From assembly GCF_022179245.1 (NCBI RefSeq), contig NZ_BPQM01000064.1, positions 17,804-81,803 on the forward strand: 64,000 bases of DNA, given 5' to 3'. A program made the position numbers and the translations under genes. The notes under the pieces are model-generated. The model ran no database searches. It saw only the letters and a list, made by a program, of their open reading frames with translations, and had not been told where the DNA came from. Source of the stretch: Methylobacterium gregans. Lineage in GTDB: Bacteria > Pseudomonadota > Alphaproteobacteria > Rhizobiales > Beijerinckiaceae. Of the stretch, positions 1 through 6,875 are shown in pieces; position 1 is the stretch's first letter; each line of letters opens with the position of its first letter.

Positions 1-2
1 CG

Positions 3-533
3 GGGGCCGATCTCGGGGCTGCGGTGCGGGCCTGCGTCGATGTGGGGCTCGCCGCCAAGGGCGGCGGCCACGCCATGGCGGCGGGTGTGACCCTGAAGGG
101 CCAGGACCTCACCCGGTTCGAGGCGCACCTGACCGAGAGTCTCGCTGCGGCCGTCGCAGAGGCGCGCGCGGCGGACGTGCTCCTCGTCGACGGCACGCTC
201 AGCGCGGGTGGCGCCACCGCCGAGACGGTCCACCTGATCCAGCGCGCCGGCCCTTTCGGCCAGGGGGCACCGGAGCCCGTCTTCGCCCTCGCGAACCACC
301 GTATCGTCGATGCTGGGGTGGTCGGCACCAGCCACGTCCGGGCGCGCCTGCGCAGCCGCGACGGACAGCTCATCGGCGCGATCAGCTTCCGCAGCGCGCA
401 GAGCCCGCTCGGCCTCGCGCTTCTCAACGGGATCGGCCGGGAGTGCCACGTCGCCGGCACCCTCGCATGCGACCGCTGGCGCGGTGCGGAGCGGGCCCAG
501 CTGCGCATCTGCGACCTCGCTTCCGCCGATTGA
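3..533 (+). CDS. recJ: Single-stranded-DNA exonuclease RecJ, C-terminal part
   Basis: This is the last 176 residues of RecJ, the 5'-to-3' single-strand DNA exonuclease used in RecF-type recombination, mismatch repair and base excision repair. The reading frame is open from the window edge, so the DHH catalytic half lies outside. The visible part contains the DHHA1 signature KGGGHAMAAG near residues 19-28, followed by the OB-like C-terminal domain with GPFGQGAPEPVF. The gene ends with TGA at 531-533, about 90 bases before tRNA-Tyr. It is the only clearly chromosomal protein gene in the window and anchors the left flank of the integrated elements. Confidence 0.93.
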   Translation, partial: GADLGAAVRACVDVGLAAKGGGHAMAAGVTLKGQDLTRFEAHLTESLAAAVAEARAADVLLVDGTLSAGGATAETVHLIQRAGPFGQGAPEPVFALANHRIVDAGVVGTSHVRARLRSRDGQLIGAISFRSAQSPLGLALLNGIGRECHVAGTLACDRWRGAERAQLRICDLASAD

Positions 534-625
534 TCGGTCGTCGTACAACAGCGCAACGAGGCTGTTGACTCCAGGGCAGCCCCCAACCATAAGACCCCGG
601 CGCGGCCCGTACGGGCCGCTCGTTT

Positions 626-709
626 GGGGGAATGTCCCGAGCGGCAAAGGGGGCGGACTGTAAATCCGCTGCGTAAGCTTCGAAGGTTCGAGTCCTTCTT
701 CCCCCACCA
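626..709 (+). tRNA. tRNA-Tyr (anticodon GTA)
   Basis: The acceptor stem GGGGGAA pairs with TTCCCCC at 699-705, followed by discriminator A and an encoded CCA. The anticodon loop is CTGTAAA with GTA in the centre, flanked by GCGGA and TCCGC. A long variable arm (class II, as expected for bacterial tRNA-Tyr) precedes the T arm GAAGG-TTCGAGT-CCTTC. It lies 76 bases upstream of tRNA-Gly. Confidence 0.96.
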
Positions 710-785
710 AACGATCCCATGGACTGCCGGACAGCTCAGCGGTTCGCTTCTCAAGCGTTCCGCTTTGTGCTATCCGGCCGGCATG

Positions 786-859
786 CGGGTGTAGCTCAAT
801 GGTAGAGCAGCAGCCTTCCAAGCTGAATACGAGGGTTCGATTCCCTTCACCCGCTCCAA
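786..859 (+). tRNA. tRNA-Gly (anticodon TCC), integration target
   Basis: A complete 74-base tRNA with encoded CCA: acceptor GCGGGTG pairs with CACCCGC, the anticodon loop is CTTCCAA (TCC), and the T arm is GAGGG-TTCGATT-CCCTT. The bases 812-831 recur exactly at 49725-49744 in a truncated tRNA copy. The 3' half of this gene is therefore the left attachment site, and it was probably supplied by element 1 when it inserted. Confidence 0.96.
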
Positions 860-909
860 TCTCCCCCCCCTGAGAACGGCTTTCCCCGCAGGCGCTTAGG
901 CTCTTCGTG

Positions 910-976
910 GTGGTATCCGCGGCTGCACGCATGAGCGTCGGATGCCACTGGGATACCACCTCAATGAGTGGTATCC
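910..976. repeat. Left-end integrase arm-type repeats GGATACCAC (x3)
   Basis: Three copies of GGATACCAC lie just inside the left end: 910-918 (minus), 951-959 (plus) and 968-976 (minus). The last two form an inverted pair 8 bases apart, directly after the 3' end of the gene at 980-2056. The same nonamer occurs three more times at the right end beside the integrase. Tyrosine integrases of tRNA-targeting elements commonly bind such arm sites; the binding role here is inferred. Confidence 0.65.
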
Positions 977-979
977 CCC

Positions 980-2056
980 CTAGGCAGCGGCGCCCTTCGT
1001 GACCCGCCGGACCTTCTTCTGGGCCGTGACGGTGTCCCGCATCAGCGCGACAAGGGCCTGCCCAGGGACGCGGTAGTGCTCGGGCGCGGCGCACTCCAGG
1101 GTCTCGCTTCCCCGCTGGACCACCAGGCGCGTCGGCAGGGTCCCGGTCCCGATGATGATCTGCTGGTCGACCTTGCGGGCCCACTCGGCGACGTGTCCGA
1201 GGTTGTAGATCTCGAAGAACGAGTTGACTGCCCGGAGGCGGACCCGCTGCTCCTCGATGCGCCTCATCAGGTCCCCCAACTTCACGAGGCCGATGCGGAT
1301 CTCGCGGGTCGTGGCCTCCTGCCGGCGCAGGACCTCCAGGGTCTCTTCGACCTCCCGCTCGATGGCGAGCAACTGCTCGGGGACCGTCGGGCCGGAGCGG
1401 AAGAGCTCGGCCCCGTGCAGCGCGTAGCCCTGGACGACCACGCCCCGGACGCGGGCGTTCTCGGTGCCGTAGTCGCGGAGTTGCTCATCAGTGGAGAGCA
1501 TGCCGTCGCCGCTGGCCACACGTTCGAGCCGCGCCCAGACCGTCCGCCCGAGCATCGCCTGCAGGCGGCGCCGGACGTCCATGAAGGCCTGGACGGCCGG
1601 GTCGGCTCGCATGGCGGCGATCTGGTCGACGAGGTCGGAGCGCTGGGATAGGACCATCCGCTGCCGCTCGACGTAGTCGCGCCGGTCCCGGGCCGCGTCG
1701 AAGTCCTTGACCAACTCGTCGAAGACGACGCCGTACCGCTTGTGGGCGCAGTCGCGCCCGACGAGCCGGCGCCCGCCGGAGCGGTAGAGCATGACCACGC
1801 CCTTGTCGTGGTTGGGGTGCTTGCAAAACACGCACTGGGCGCGGCCGCGGTCCCGGCCCGCGACGTTGTAGGCCAACTCGACCATCGCCTCCTCGTCGGG
1901 CGGCGGGTCGTTCGAGACGTTGTCCAAGCTTTCCGGGTCGTCGGTTGTGAACTCCATCGCGAGGAGTTCGTCGTCGGATCGGGTTTTCCAGAAACCCGCA
2001 CCCGACTTGTCAAAAAGGGCTTCGAGGTCTGCCAAGGGCATCTTCCTGATCACCAA
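980..2056 (-). CDS. Hypothetical protein with zinc-ribbon-like cysteines
   Basis: A 358-residue protein of no family I can name. Residues 70-110 hold a probable zinc-binding knuckle, CVFCKHPNH, with C75, C78, H80 and H83, followed by C103 and H105 in RDCAHKRYG. The middle (about 120-290) is rich in Arg and Glu and probably helical, with coiled-coil potential around residues 220-290. The start ATG at 2056 follows about 120 bases of sequence that includes AT-rich stretches and may hold its promoter. It is the first gene inside the left end and ends 3 bases from the last arm-type repeat, where an excisionase or regulator often sits. Its size does not suit an excisionase. Confidence 0.7.
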   Translation of the reverse strand: MVIRKMPLADLEALFDKSGAGFWKTRSDDELLAMEFTTDDPESLDNVSNDPPPDEEAMVELAYNVAGRDRGRAQCVFCKHPNHDKGVVMLYRSGGRRLVGRDCAHKRYGVVFDELVKDFDAARDRRDYVERQRMVLSQRSDLVDQIAAMRADPAVQAFMDVRRRLQAMLGRTVWARLERVASGDGMLSTDEQLRDYGTENARVRGVVVQGYALHGAELFRSGPTVPEQLLAIEREVEETLEVLRRQEATTREIRIGLVKLGDLMRRIEEQRVRLRAVNSFFEIYNLGHVAEWARKVDQQIIIGTGTLPTRLVVQRGSETLECAAPEHYRVPGQALVALMRDTVTAQKKVRRVTKGAAA

Positions 2057-2180
2057 TCAACGGAAGATGGAAACACAGTAAGCAGTTCGCCACCAGCGCC
2101 CCGCGAATCTTTACGCAGTAATCTGTGGATAAGCGGGTCAGGATACACCGATCCCTGCTAGCAGTCCGGGGCGAGTTCCA

Positions 2181-2294
2181 CTAACCGCCCGCGACCATCG
2201 TCTCCAGGGCCACGACCCGGGCGGCGATCTCCTCGATCATGCAGGCGTGGTCATGGCCGTGGACCGTGGCCCACCAGAACTGGTTCTGGGTCAT
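2181..2294 (-). CDS. Small hypothetical protein (37 aa)
   Basis: A 37-residue reading frame beginning MTQNQFWWATVHGHDH. The ATG at 2294 overlaps the stop codon of the upstream gene (ATGA) and is preceded by GGGGAG, a fair ribosome-binding site, so it probably forms a translationally coupled unit with 2291-2455. No domain is recognisable beyond an aromatic and His-rich N-terminus. Confidence 0.45.
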   Translation of the reverse strand: MTQNQFWWATVHGHDHACMIEEIAARVVALETMVAGG

Positions 2295-2455
2295 GCGGAG
2301 CTCCCCGCGGCGACGGTGCGCCGGCACAGTTCCGCGCACTCCGGTTCGCCGTCCGCGCGGTCCCGGCAGCCCCCGGCGCAGCGCAGGTGGGCGGCCTCGA
2401 TCTCGGCGGCGCGCCGAAGGTCCTCGGCACACTCCTCGTAGGGTTGGTCCGCCAT
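2291..2455 (-). CDS. Small Cys-rich hypothetical protein (54 aa)
   Basis: The sequence MADQPYEECAEDLRRAAEIE continues into a segment with CAGGC, C and AELC, four to five cysteines in the last 30 residues, which may bind a metal. The frame stays open upstream for about 18 more codons (TTYEAYVHHALGHIAA) to the end of 2505-2813 but has no standard start there, so the start at 2455 is tentative. It overlaps the next gene by four bases. Confidence 0.45.
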   Translation of the reverse strand: MADQPYEECAEDLRRAAEIEAAHLRCAGGCRDRADGEPECAELCRRTVAAGSSA

Positions 2456-2504
2456 CGCGGCGATATGGCCGAGGGCATGGTGGACGTAGGCTTCGTAGGT
2501 CGTC

Positions 2505-2813
2505 TCAGCTCTGGAAGGACCCCACGGCAGACAAGGGGGCGTCAGAAGTGCGCTTGAGCTCTTCGGTCCAGGGCACGCCGTAGACCTTCGACAGGAACTC
2601 GGTGTCCTCGGGCGGCTGCGCCGATAGGTTCGTGAAGAGCTGGTAGCGGTGCCGGCCGGTCGTGGGCTCGTCGATCCGGACAATGGCCGCTCCGGGGCGC
2701 AGTTGGTGGATAACCTCCCGCAGCGCCTCGGCGTCCGCTGCGTGCCGGGCCCGCTCGTCATCCAGCGCGGCCACGGCGCGCGCGAGCTCGTCCAGTTCGT
2801 CGTCCTTGAGCAT
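2505..2813 (-). CDS. Hypothetical protein (102 aa)
   Basis: Starts at ATG 2813 after GGGAAGGGATCACTAC, a good purine-rich ribosome site. The N-terminal 35 residues are Asp/Glu/Arg-rich and helical, followed by a segment with ATVRIDEP-like character (AAIVRIDEPTTGRHRYQLF) and a C-terminal stretch with VPWTEELKR. No family is recognised. It is first in a minus-strand run with the two smaller downstream genes and is divergent from the gene at 2847, so 2814-2846 must hold very compact control signals. Confidence 0.6.
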   Translation of the reverse strand: MLKDDELDELARAVAALDDERARHAADAEALREVIHQLRPGAAIVRIDEPTTGRHRYQLFTNLSAQPPEDTEFLSKVYGVPWTEELKRTSDAPLSAVGSFQS

Positions 2814-2846
2814 GTAGTGATCCCTTCCCAAAGAGAGGTCTTCAGG

Positions 2847-3089
2847 ATGAACCGGCGTACGACGCAGAGGGACCGCGTCACCCGGAACCTGCTTCCCCCG
2901 CGCGTCCTGCAGAAGATTTCGTATGTGGCGAGCGCGGACGACATGACCGAATTGGCCAACGGCTTGATCGCCGCCGCGCGCTATTGGGCCAAGTTCAAGG
3001 GCGACGAGGCGGTCACCCGCCGATACTGGCAGAATGTCATGGAAGTGTTCCTCGGGGATGCGGACGTGGACATAGCCGGGAAGCAATGA
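2847..3089 (+). CDS. Short NRR-motif protein, possible DNA-binding
   Basis: An 80-residue protein starting MNRRTTQRDRVTRNLLPPRV and continuing with a helical segment ending in GKQ. The stretch NRRxxxxRxxRxxLPPxxLQ is shared with the larger proteins at 3186-3695 and 56152-56682, so it appears to be a stand-alone C-terminal version of that family. The pattern resembles the recognition region of some phage helix-turn-helix regulators (NRRT followed by a basic helix and LPP), but that is only a guess. The ATG follows AGAGAGG. A hairpin terminator follows at 3119-3149. Confidence 0.65.
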   Translation: MNRRTTQRDRVTRNLLPPRVLQKISYVASADDMTELANGLIAAARYWAKFKGDEAVTRRYWQNVMEVFLGDADVDIAGKQ

Positions 3090-3118
3090 CGCCCTCGGCG
3101 TCCCGTTCGCCCATGGAA

Positions 3119-3149
3119 GGAAGGCCCTGCCCACCCGGCGGGGCCTTCC
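3119..3149 (+). terminator. Hairpin terminator before the NRR gene
   Basis: GGAAGGCCC at 3119-3127 pairs with GGGCCTTCC at 3141-3149, followed by TCGTTT. An equivalent hairpin followed by the same CTTCGTTTCGGGG-type sequence precedes the homologous gene in element 2 (56104-56130), so the arrangement is conserved. Confidence 0.75.
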
Positions 3150-3185
3150 TCGTTTCGGGGGAGCCTGGGCGTGCTATGCCAGGGC

Positions 3186-3695
3186 ATGGACGTCATCCTT
3201 CAGTACATGGATCCCGAGGCGTGGCCGCGTCCGGACGGGTGGGTCGTCATCGGGCGCTTCGGGACCAAGGCGCTCGCCTATGACGGCGAGCGGCGCCCCT
3301 TCCTGATCGGCGACGGCGAGCCCGAGCCGCTCGACCGAGACGCCGTGAATGCCGCCCTGGCGCCAGCGGTGGACGCCGCGGCGTCCAGGCTATGGCCGGG
3401 GGGCTGGTCATTCGCGGTCTCCGAGGTATTCGGCATCAACCGGCGTAATCTGCAACCTGAACGGCTCGCCCGCGGGGGCCTGCCGCCTGGCGTGCTGCAG
3501 GCGCTCGCCCACATGTCCGACAGCGAGGACGCCGAGGGCGTGGGATGGCTGATGGTCGCGCTCGCCCGGTACACTGACCGGTACGCGGAGCGTAGCGACT
3601 TCATTGACCGCTTGGACGAGGCCCTCGCCGCGGCCCGGAATGCAGCCGAGGGGCTGCGGCTCGCCCGCCGTGGAAAACCGCTCCGGCCCGAATAA
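3186..3695 (+). CDS. NRR-motif protein, conserved first gene of the element core
   Basis: A 169-residue protein from ATG 3186 (an alternative GTG lies at 3171). Residues about 1-70 are a small beta-rich domain with VIGRFGTKALAYDG and FLIGDGEPEPL. Around residues 83-105 comes the motif FGINRRNLQPERLARGGLPP, followed by helices to the end. The protein at 56152-56682 has the same order (short beta region, SDLNRRTVTRDRFARNGLP, helices), and both are followed by a Lon-like AAA+ gene, so the two are homologous partners. The motif may be a DNA-binding helix pair; no enzyme function is visible. Confidence 0.7.
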   Translation: MDVILQYMDPEAWPRPDGWVVIGRFGTKALAYDGERRPFLIGDGEPEPLDRDAVNAALAPAVDAAASRLWPGGWSFAVSEVFGINRRNLQPERLARGGLPPGVLQALAHMSDSEDAEGVGWLMVALARYTDRYAERSDFIDRLDEALAAARNAAEGLRLARRGKPLRPE

Positions 3696-3778
3696 GGAAA
3701 CCGTTCTTTAACGTCTGCCCCCTCATACCGGGGGGATGCGCTGGGAGGCATCGGTCTCTCGCGCACGGAGAGTAGCCG

Positions 3779-5422
3779 ATGACACAGACGCCCTTCGAGG
3801 CGGCTGCCGCGGAGATGCGCGCCGATATCATGGCCGCAGACCGGGCAGCCCAGAACCGCCCACACGATCACGTCCTGACCCTCGCCGAGCTCTACCAGGG
3901 GGCCGAGCCCGGCGACGTCCTGGATCAGGCCGCCCGCGCCGCCGAGGCTGCCCTTGCGGCGCGGAACAGAATCCCCCTGAGCCAGAAGGCCCTGGTGGAG
4001 TTGAAGGACTTCCGCCGGGAGCCCACGCTGCAGGGGCTCAGGCAGATCGTCTGCCTCTGCGACAGCTTCATTCAGAGCTGCACCGATATCATCACGGCGC
4101 GGATGGCGCATCAGGACCTGCGCGACCACGCGGCCATCCTGCTGATGCTCGCCGGCGACCGCGTCGGGGCACGGATGACCGTCAGAAAGACGTTCTCGCT
4201 GCTCCTTGCCGGCGACCACTCCTCGCTCTGCCACTACGAGCTCTGGGTCACGCTCGTGGAGGCGCTGCACGTCGCGACGGACGGGCGCGGCGAGGACGAG
4301 CCCGACGACTACGGCCCGGTCCCGCGGCTGCCGTCCCGGCTCATCGCCCGGCAGCGCCTCAACATGCAGACGGAAGTCATGCTGCTTCACGAGCATGCGA
4401 CCGCGGCCATCATCGACAACATCGCTGACGATATCCCGCCCGATCCGGACTTCGACTTCATGGACCTGGAGCGTCCCGGACCCCTGCGTCGCCGGCCGCT
4501 GCGGCCCGCTCCTCGGCCGGCGCCAAAGGCCGTTCCCGCGGCCCCGGCCGTCCCGGCACCGGCGGGCGGCCCGGCGCGGCGCGCGCTCGTCTCGGGCAGC
4601 CTGGACCACCTCACGTCAGGCCCGCTGAAGGACTACCGGAAGACGGCGCGGGAGTTGCTGCCGTCGATCTCGGTACCCGACCTCTCCGAGGTCCGCGAGC
4701 GGCTCGTCGCGGGCATGCCCTGGGCCGCCGAACAGGTCGCTCGCATGCTCTCGCCGCTCGTCGGCCGGGACCGCGTCGTGCTGCCCCCGTACCTGCTCGT
4801 CGGGGCGCAGGGCACGGGCAAGACGGAGGCCGCAGTCGCGATTGCGGAAGCACTCGGCCTGCCGACGACGGTCGTCCCCTGCGGCGGGCTGGCAGACGGC
4901 ATGTGGGCGGGGACGTCCAGGGCGTGGTCCACGACGCGGCTGGACGGCGCCGCCCAGCAGATCCTGGCGGACCGCTGCATGACCGTGTGCTCGATCCACG
5001 ACGAGCTCGATAAGTGCGCCCGCTCGGACCACAACGGGTCGCACCATGCGGCGCTGCTGGGAATGCTCGAACCGTCGCGGCGCCACGCCTACCACGACCC
5101 GGCGTTGGAGGCTGCCTGCGACCTGTCGGGGGTGTCGTTCCTGGCGACGGCGAACGGCACGGAGCCGCTGCAGGGGCCGCTCCTCGACCGGTTCACGGTC
5201 ATCACGTGGCCCGCCCCGCGGCGCCAGGATCTGCCGGTGGTGGCGCGCCGCATCCTCCAGGCGCTGCGCCGGGAGGGCGGCCTGGACCCGGCCTGGATGC
5301 CCGACCTCGACGCCTCCGAGATCCGGGCTCTCCAGGGTTGGCAGGGGGGCAGCATGCGTCCGCTCCGCCGGGCCATCGAGCGCCTCGTCGCGCTCCGGTC
5401 TGATCCGAAGCTGGCCAACTGA
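3779..5422 (+). CDS. Lon-like AAA+ ATPase without protease domain
   Basis: A 547-residue protein. Residues 1-240 are mostly helical and unrecognised; 245-275 are a Pro/Ala/Arg-rich linker; the AAA+ module follows. Walker A is VGAQGTGKT near residue 342, Walker B is HDELDK near 409, and LSGVSFLATAN plus LLDRFTVI follow in the order and spacing of the Lon AAA+ domain. The serine-lysine protease domain of Lon is absent, so it probably remodels or moves a protein or DNA substrate. The residues before the Walker B acidic pair (CSIHDE) are less hydrophobic than usual. The ATG follows GGAGAG. The element 2 homologue is at 56785-58386. Confidence 0.85.
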   Translation: MTQTPFEAAAAEMRADIMAADRAAQNRPHDHVLTLAELYQGAEPGDVLDQAARAAEAALAARNRIPLSQKALVELKDFRREPTLQGLRQIVCLCDSFIQSCTDIITARMAHQDLRDHAAILLMLAGDRVGARMTVRKTFSLLLAGDHSSLCHYELWVTLVEALHVATDGRGEDEPDDYGPVPRLPSRLIARQRLNMQTEVMLLHEHATAAIIDNIADDIPPDPDFDFMDLERPGPLRRRPLRPAPRPAPKAVPAAPAVPAPAGGPARRALVSGSLDHLTSGPLKDYRKTARELLPSISVPDLSEVRERLVAGMPWAAEQVARMLSPLVGRDRVVLPPYLLVGAQGTGKTEAAVAIAEALGLPTTVVPCGGLADGMWAGTSRAWSTTRLDGAAQQILADRCMTVCSIHDELDKCARSDHNGSHHAALLGMLEPSRRHAYHDPALEAACDLSGVSFLATANGTEPLQGPLLDRFTVITWPAPRRQDLPVVARRILQALRREGGLDPAWMPDLDASEIRALQGWQGGSMRPLRRAIERLVALRSDPKLAN

Positions 5423-5432
5423 CGGGGGGATC

Positions 5433-5654
5433 ATGCGTCGCGAAATCCGTCCCTTCCATACCGCCGGCTCGCCCCTCGTCGCCGCCGTCGCCGTCGGGCG
5501 CGTCCCGGAGGCGTCCGCCCGCATCGCAGCAAGCCACCTAGCGGCGCTGCAGGTCTCGGTCCGGATCGGCGAGCTCTCGCCGCTTCAGGCCGCCCTCCAG
5601 GCGGCCGAGGCGGTCGAGTACGCCACGGGCACGTTGGAAGTCCTCTATGTGTGA
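5433..5654 (+). CDS. Small hypothetical protein (73 aa)
   Basis: The frame starts at ATG 5433, ten bases after the AAA+ gene stop, behind GGGGGGA. The protein is alanine-rich and helical (SARIAASHLAALQVSVRIGE) with no recognised domain. It overlaps the next gene by 8 bases, so it belongs to the AAA+ transcription unit. Its counterpart by position in element 2 is 58400-58729, but I see no clear sequence match. Confidence 0.6.
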   Translation: MRREIRPFHTAGSPLVAAVAVGRVPEASARIAASHLAALQVSVRIGELSPLQAALQAAEAVEYATGTLEVLYV

Positions 5655-5859
5655 GAACCTCCGCCAGATCCGCGACCGCCTCCGGTCCGCCTGGACGACG
5701 CGCCGAGTGTGCGGCCTCGTCGGCGTCGCGGCGACGCTGCGCGTCGAGCGCATCATCGCGCTGAACGCGTCCGGCCGCATCCCGCGGACGGACGCCGTCC
5801 GGATGGCGCTCGAAGCCGAGGCGGTGGCCCTCTGTTTCCCGCCGCTCCCGTGGCTCTGA
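5647..5859 (+). CDS. Small basic hypothetical protein (70 aa)
   Basis: Starts with ATGTGTGA overlapping the previous stop, a typical coupled start. The N-terminus is Arg-rich (LRQIRDRLRSAWTTRR), followed by a segment with VGVAATLRVERIIALN and RIPRTDAVRMALEAEA that could form two or three helices. Function unknown. It lies in the operon-like run downstream of the AAA+ ATPase. Confidence 0.6.
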   Translation: MCENLRQIRDRLRSAWTTRRVCGLVGVAATLRVERIIALNASGRIPRTDAVRMALEAEAVALCFPPLPWL

Positions 5860-5903
5860 GATAGGTCTACGGGAACCGGACGCGAGGGCTCTGGTCAGTC
5901 CGC

Positions 5904-6149
5904 GTGCGCGGCCTCGTCGCCGTCCACGTGCCCGCCCTGGCCCTCGCGGGATGCCGCCTCTACGCCGGCGAATCCGCCTGGCTCCGCTGCCTCCGGACGG
6001 GCGACCGCGACGTCCATGCCTGGGTGGCGGGCACGCCCGTCGACGGGCCGCGTCCGCGGCCCGCGGTGCGGATCAGCTACCGGCTCGCGGAGCCCGGCTT
6101 CCGGCGCCGGTACACGGGCGCCGTCATTACCTCCGCCAACGTCATCTAG
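5904..6149 (+). CDS. Small hypothetical protein (81 aa)
   Basis: The frame begins at GTG 5904 and encodes an 81-residue basic protein, with VHVPALALAGCRLYAGESAW near the N-terminus and ISYRLAEPGFRRRYTGAVIT near the end. The start is uncertain because no clear ribosome site precedes the GTG. No family is recognised. Confidence 0.45.
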   Translation: MRGLVAVHVPALALAGCRLYAGESAWLRCLRTGDRDVHAWVAGTPVDGPRPRPAVRISYRLAEPGFRRRYTGAVITSANVI

Positions 6150-6204
6150 CTCGAAGCCGATGGCTCGGCGTGGGCCTTCAATCCCTTCTGAAAGGTCCCC
6201 AAGA

Positions 6205-6633
6205 ATGCGTTGCGTTATCCTTGTCCTTGCAGCCCTCGCTCCTTCGACCGCCCTCGCCGCCGAGCTGTGGCCGACGTTCGACGGCAGCTGGCAGTGGGCC
6301 CTAACGGAGCCGGTTCCGGGAGGCCTCCGGCGGTTCGGCTACGTCGACGCCGAGCCGGCCGGCCCGGCCACGTGGAAGATCCGCGTCACGTGCGGGGTCG
6401 AGGATCCCCGCACCGGCCGCGTCGTCAGCAGGGTCGTGGGCACCGGCACGTCCACCCGGGCGCGCTTGCCCGGGTTCGGCGGGCGCTTCGACTTGAAAGG
6501 CGGGCGCTGCGGGACCTTCATCATCACCCAAGACGACAGGGACCCCGAAAACCTGGCCTTGTACGGCGAGTTCGACGAGGGAGTGCCCGAGTGCCCCCGG
6601 CGTGGCGTCGGAGCACTATCGAGCGGGGACTGA
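6205..6633 (+). CDS. Small secreted hypothetical protein
   Basis: A 142-residue protein with a clear Sec signal peptide, MRCVILVLAALAPSTALAA, probably cleaved near residue 19. The mature part has WPTFDGSWQWAL, one cysteine in VTCGVEDP, one in GRCGTF and one in PECPR. The ATG at 6205 follows GAAAGG at about 10 bases. Element 2 has a different small secreted protein at the same relative position (59234-59614), so export of a small protein looks like a conserved part of the module. Function unknown; an inner-membrane or periplasmic exclusion role is possible but not shown. Confidence 0.65.
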   Translation: MRCVILVLAALAPSTALAAELWPTFDGSWQWALTEPVPGGLRRFGYVDAEPAGPATWKIRVTCGVEDPRTGRVVSRVVGTGTSTRARLPGFGGRFDLKGGRCGTFIITQDDRDPENLALYGEFDEGVPECPRRGVGALSSGD

Positions 6634-6875
6634 GGGCCTACCGTCCCGGGTGATCTCCCCGGAGGGTGCCCACATGCTCGACAGCGCCGGCCGCAGGGCC
6701 GACGCCAATCAGACTACCATTGCCACGGACTGAGGGGACCGCTGGTAGTGGTCGCTCGCACCCATCATCCGGGTGGCGTCCTGCACGTACGACCGCGGTT
6801 GGTATGTCCTGACGTCAACTTTAACTCTGAGGCGTCTTAGCACCGTCTCAGATGCCGCAGTCGTACGAATAGCCG

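Noticed and set aside
951..976. Inverted repeat as terminator of the 980-2056 gene
   Set aside because: The dyad consists of two GGATACCAC copies that also occur singly and directly repeated at the other end, so integrase binding explains it better; there is no T tract for the minus strand.
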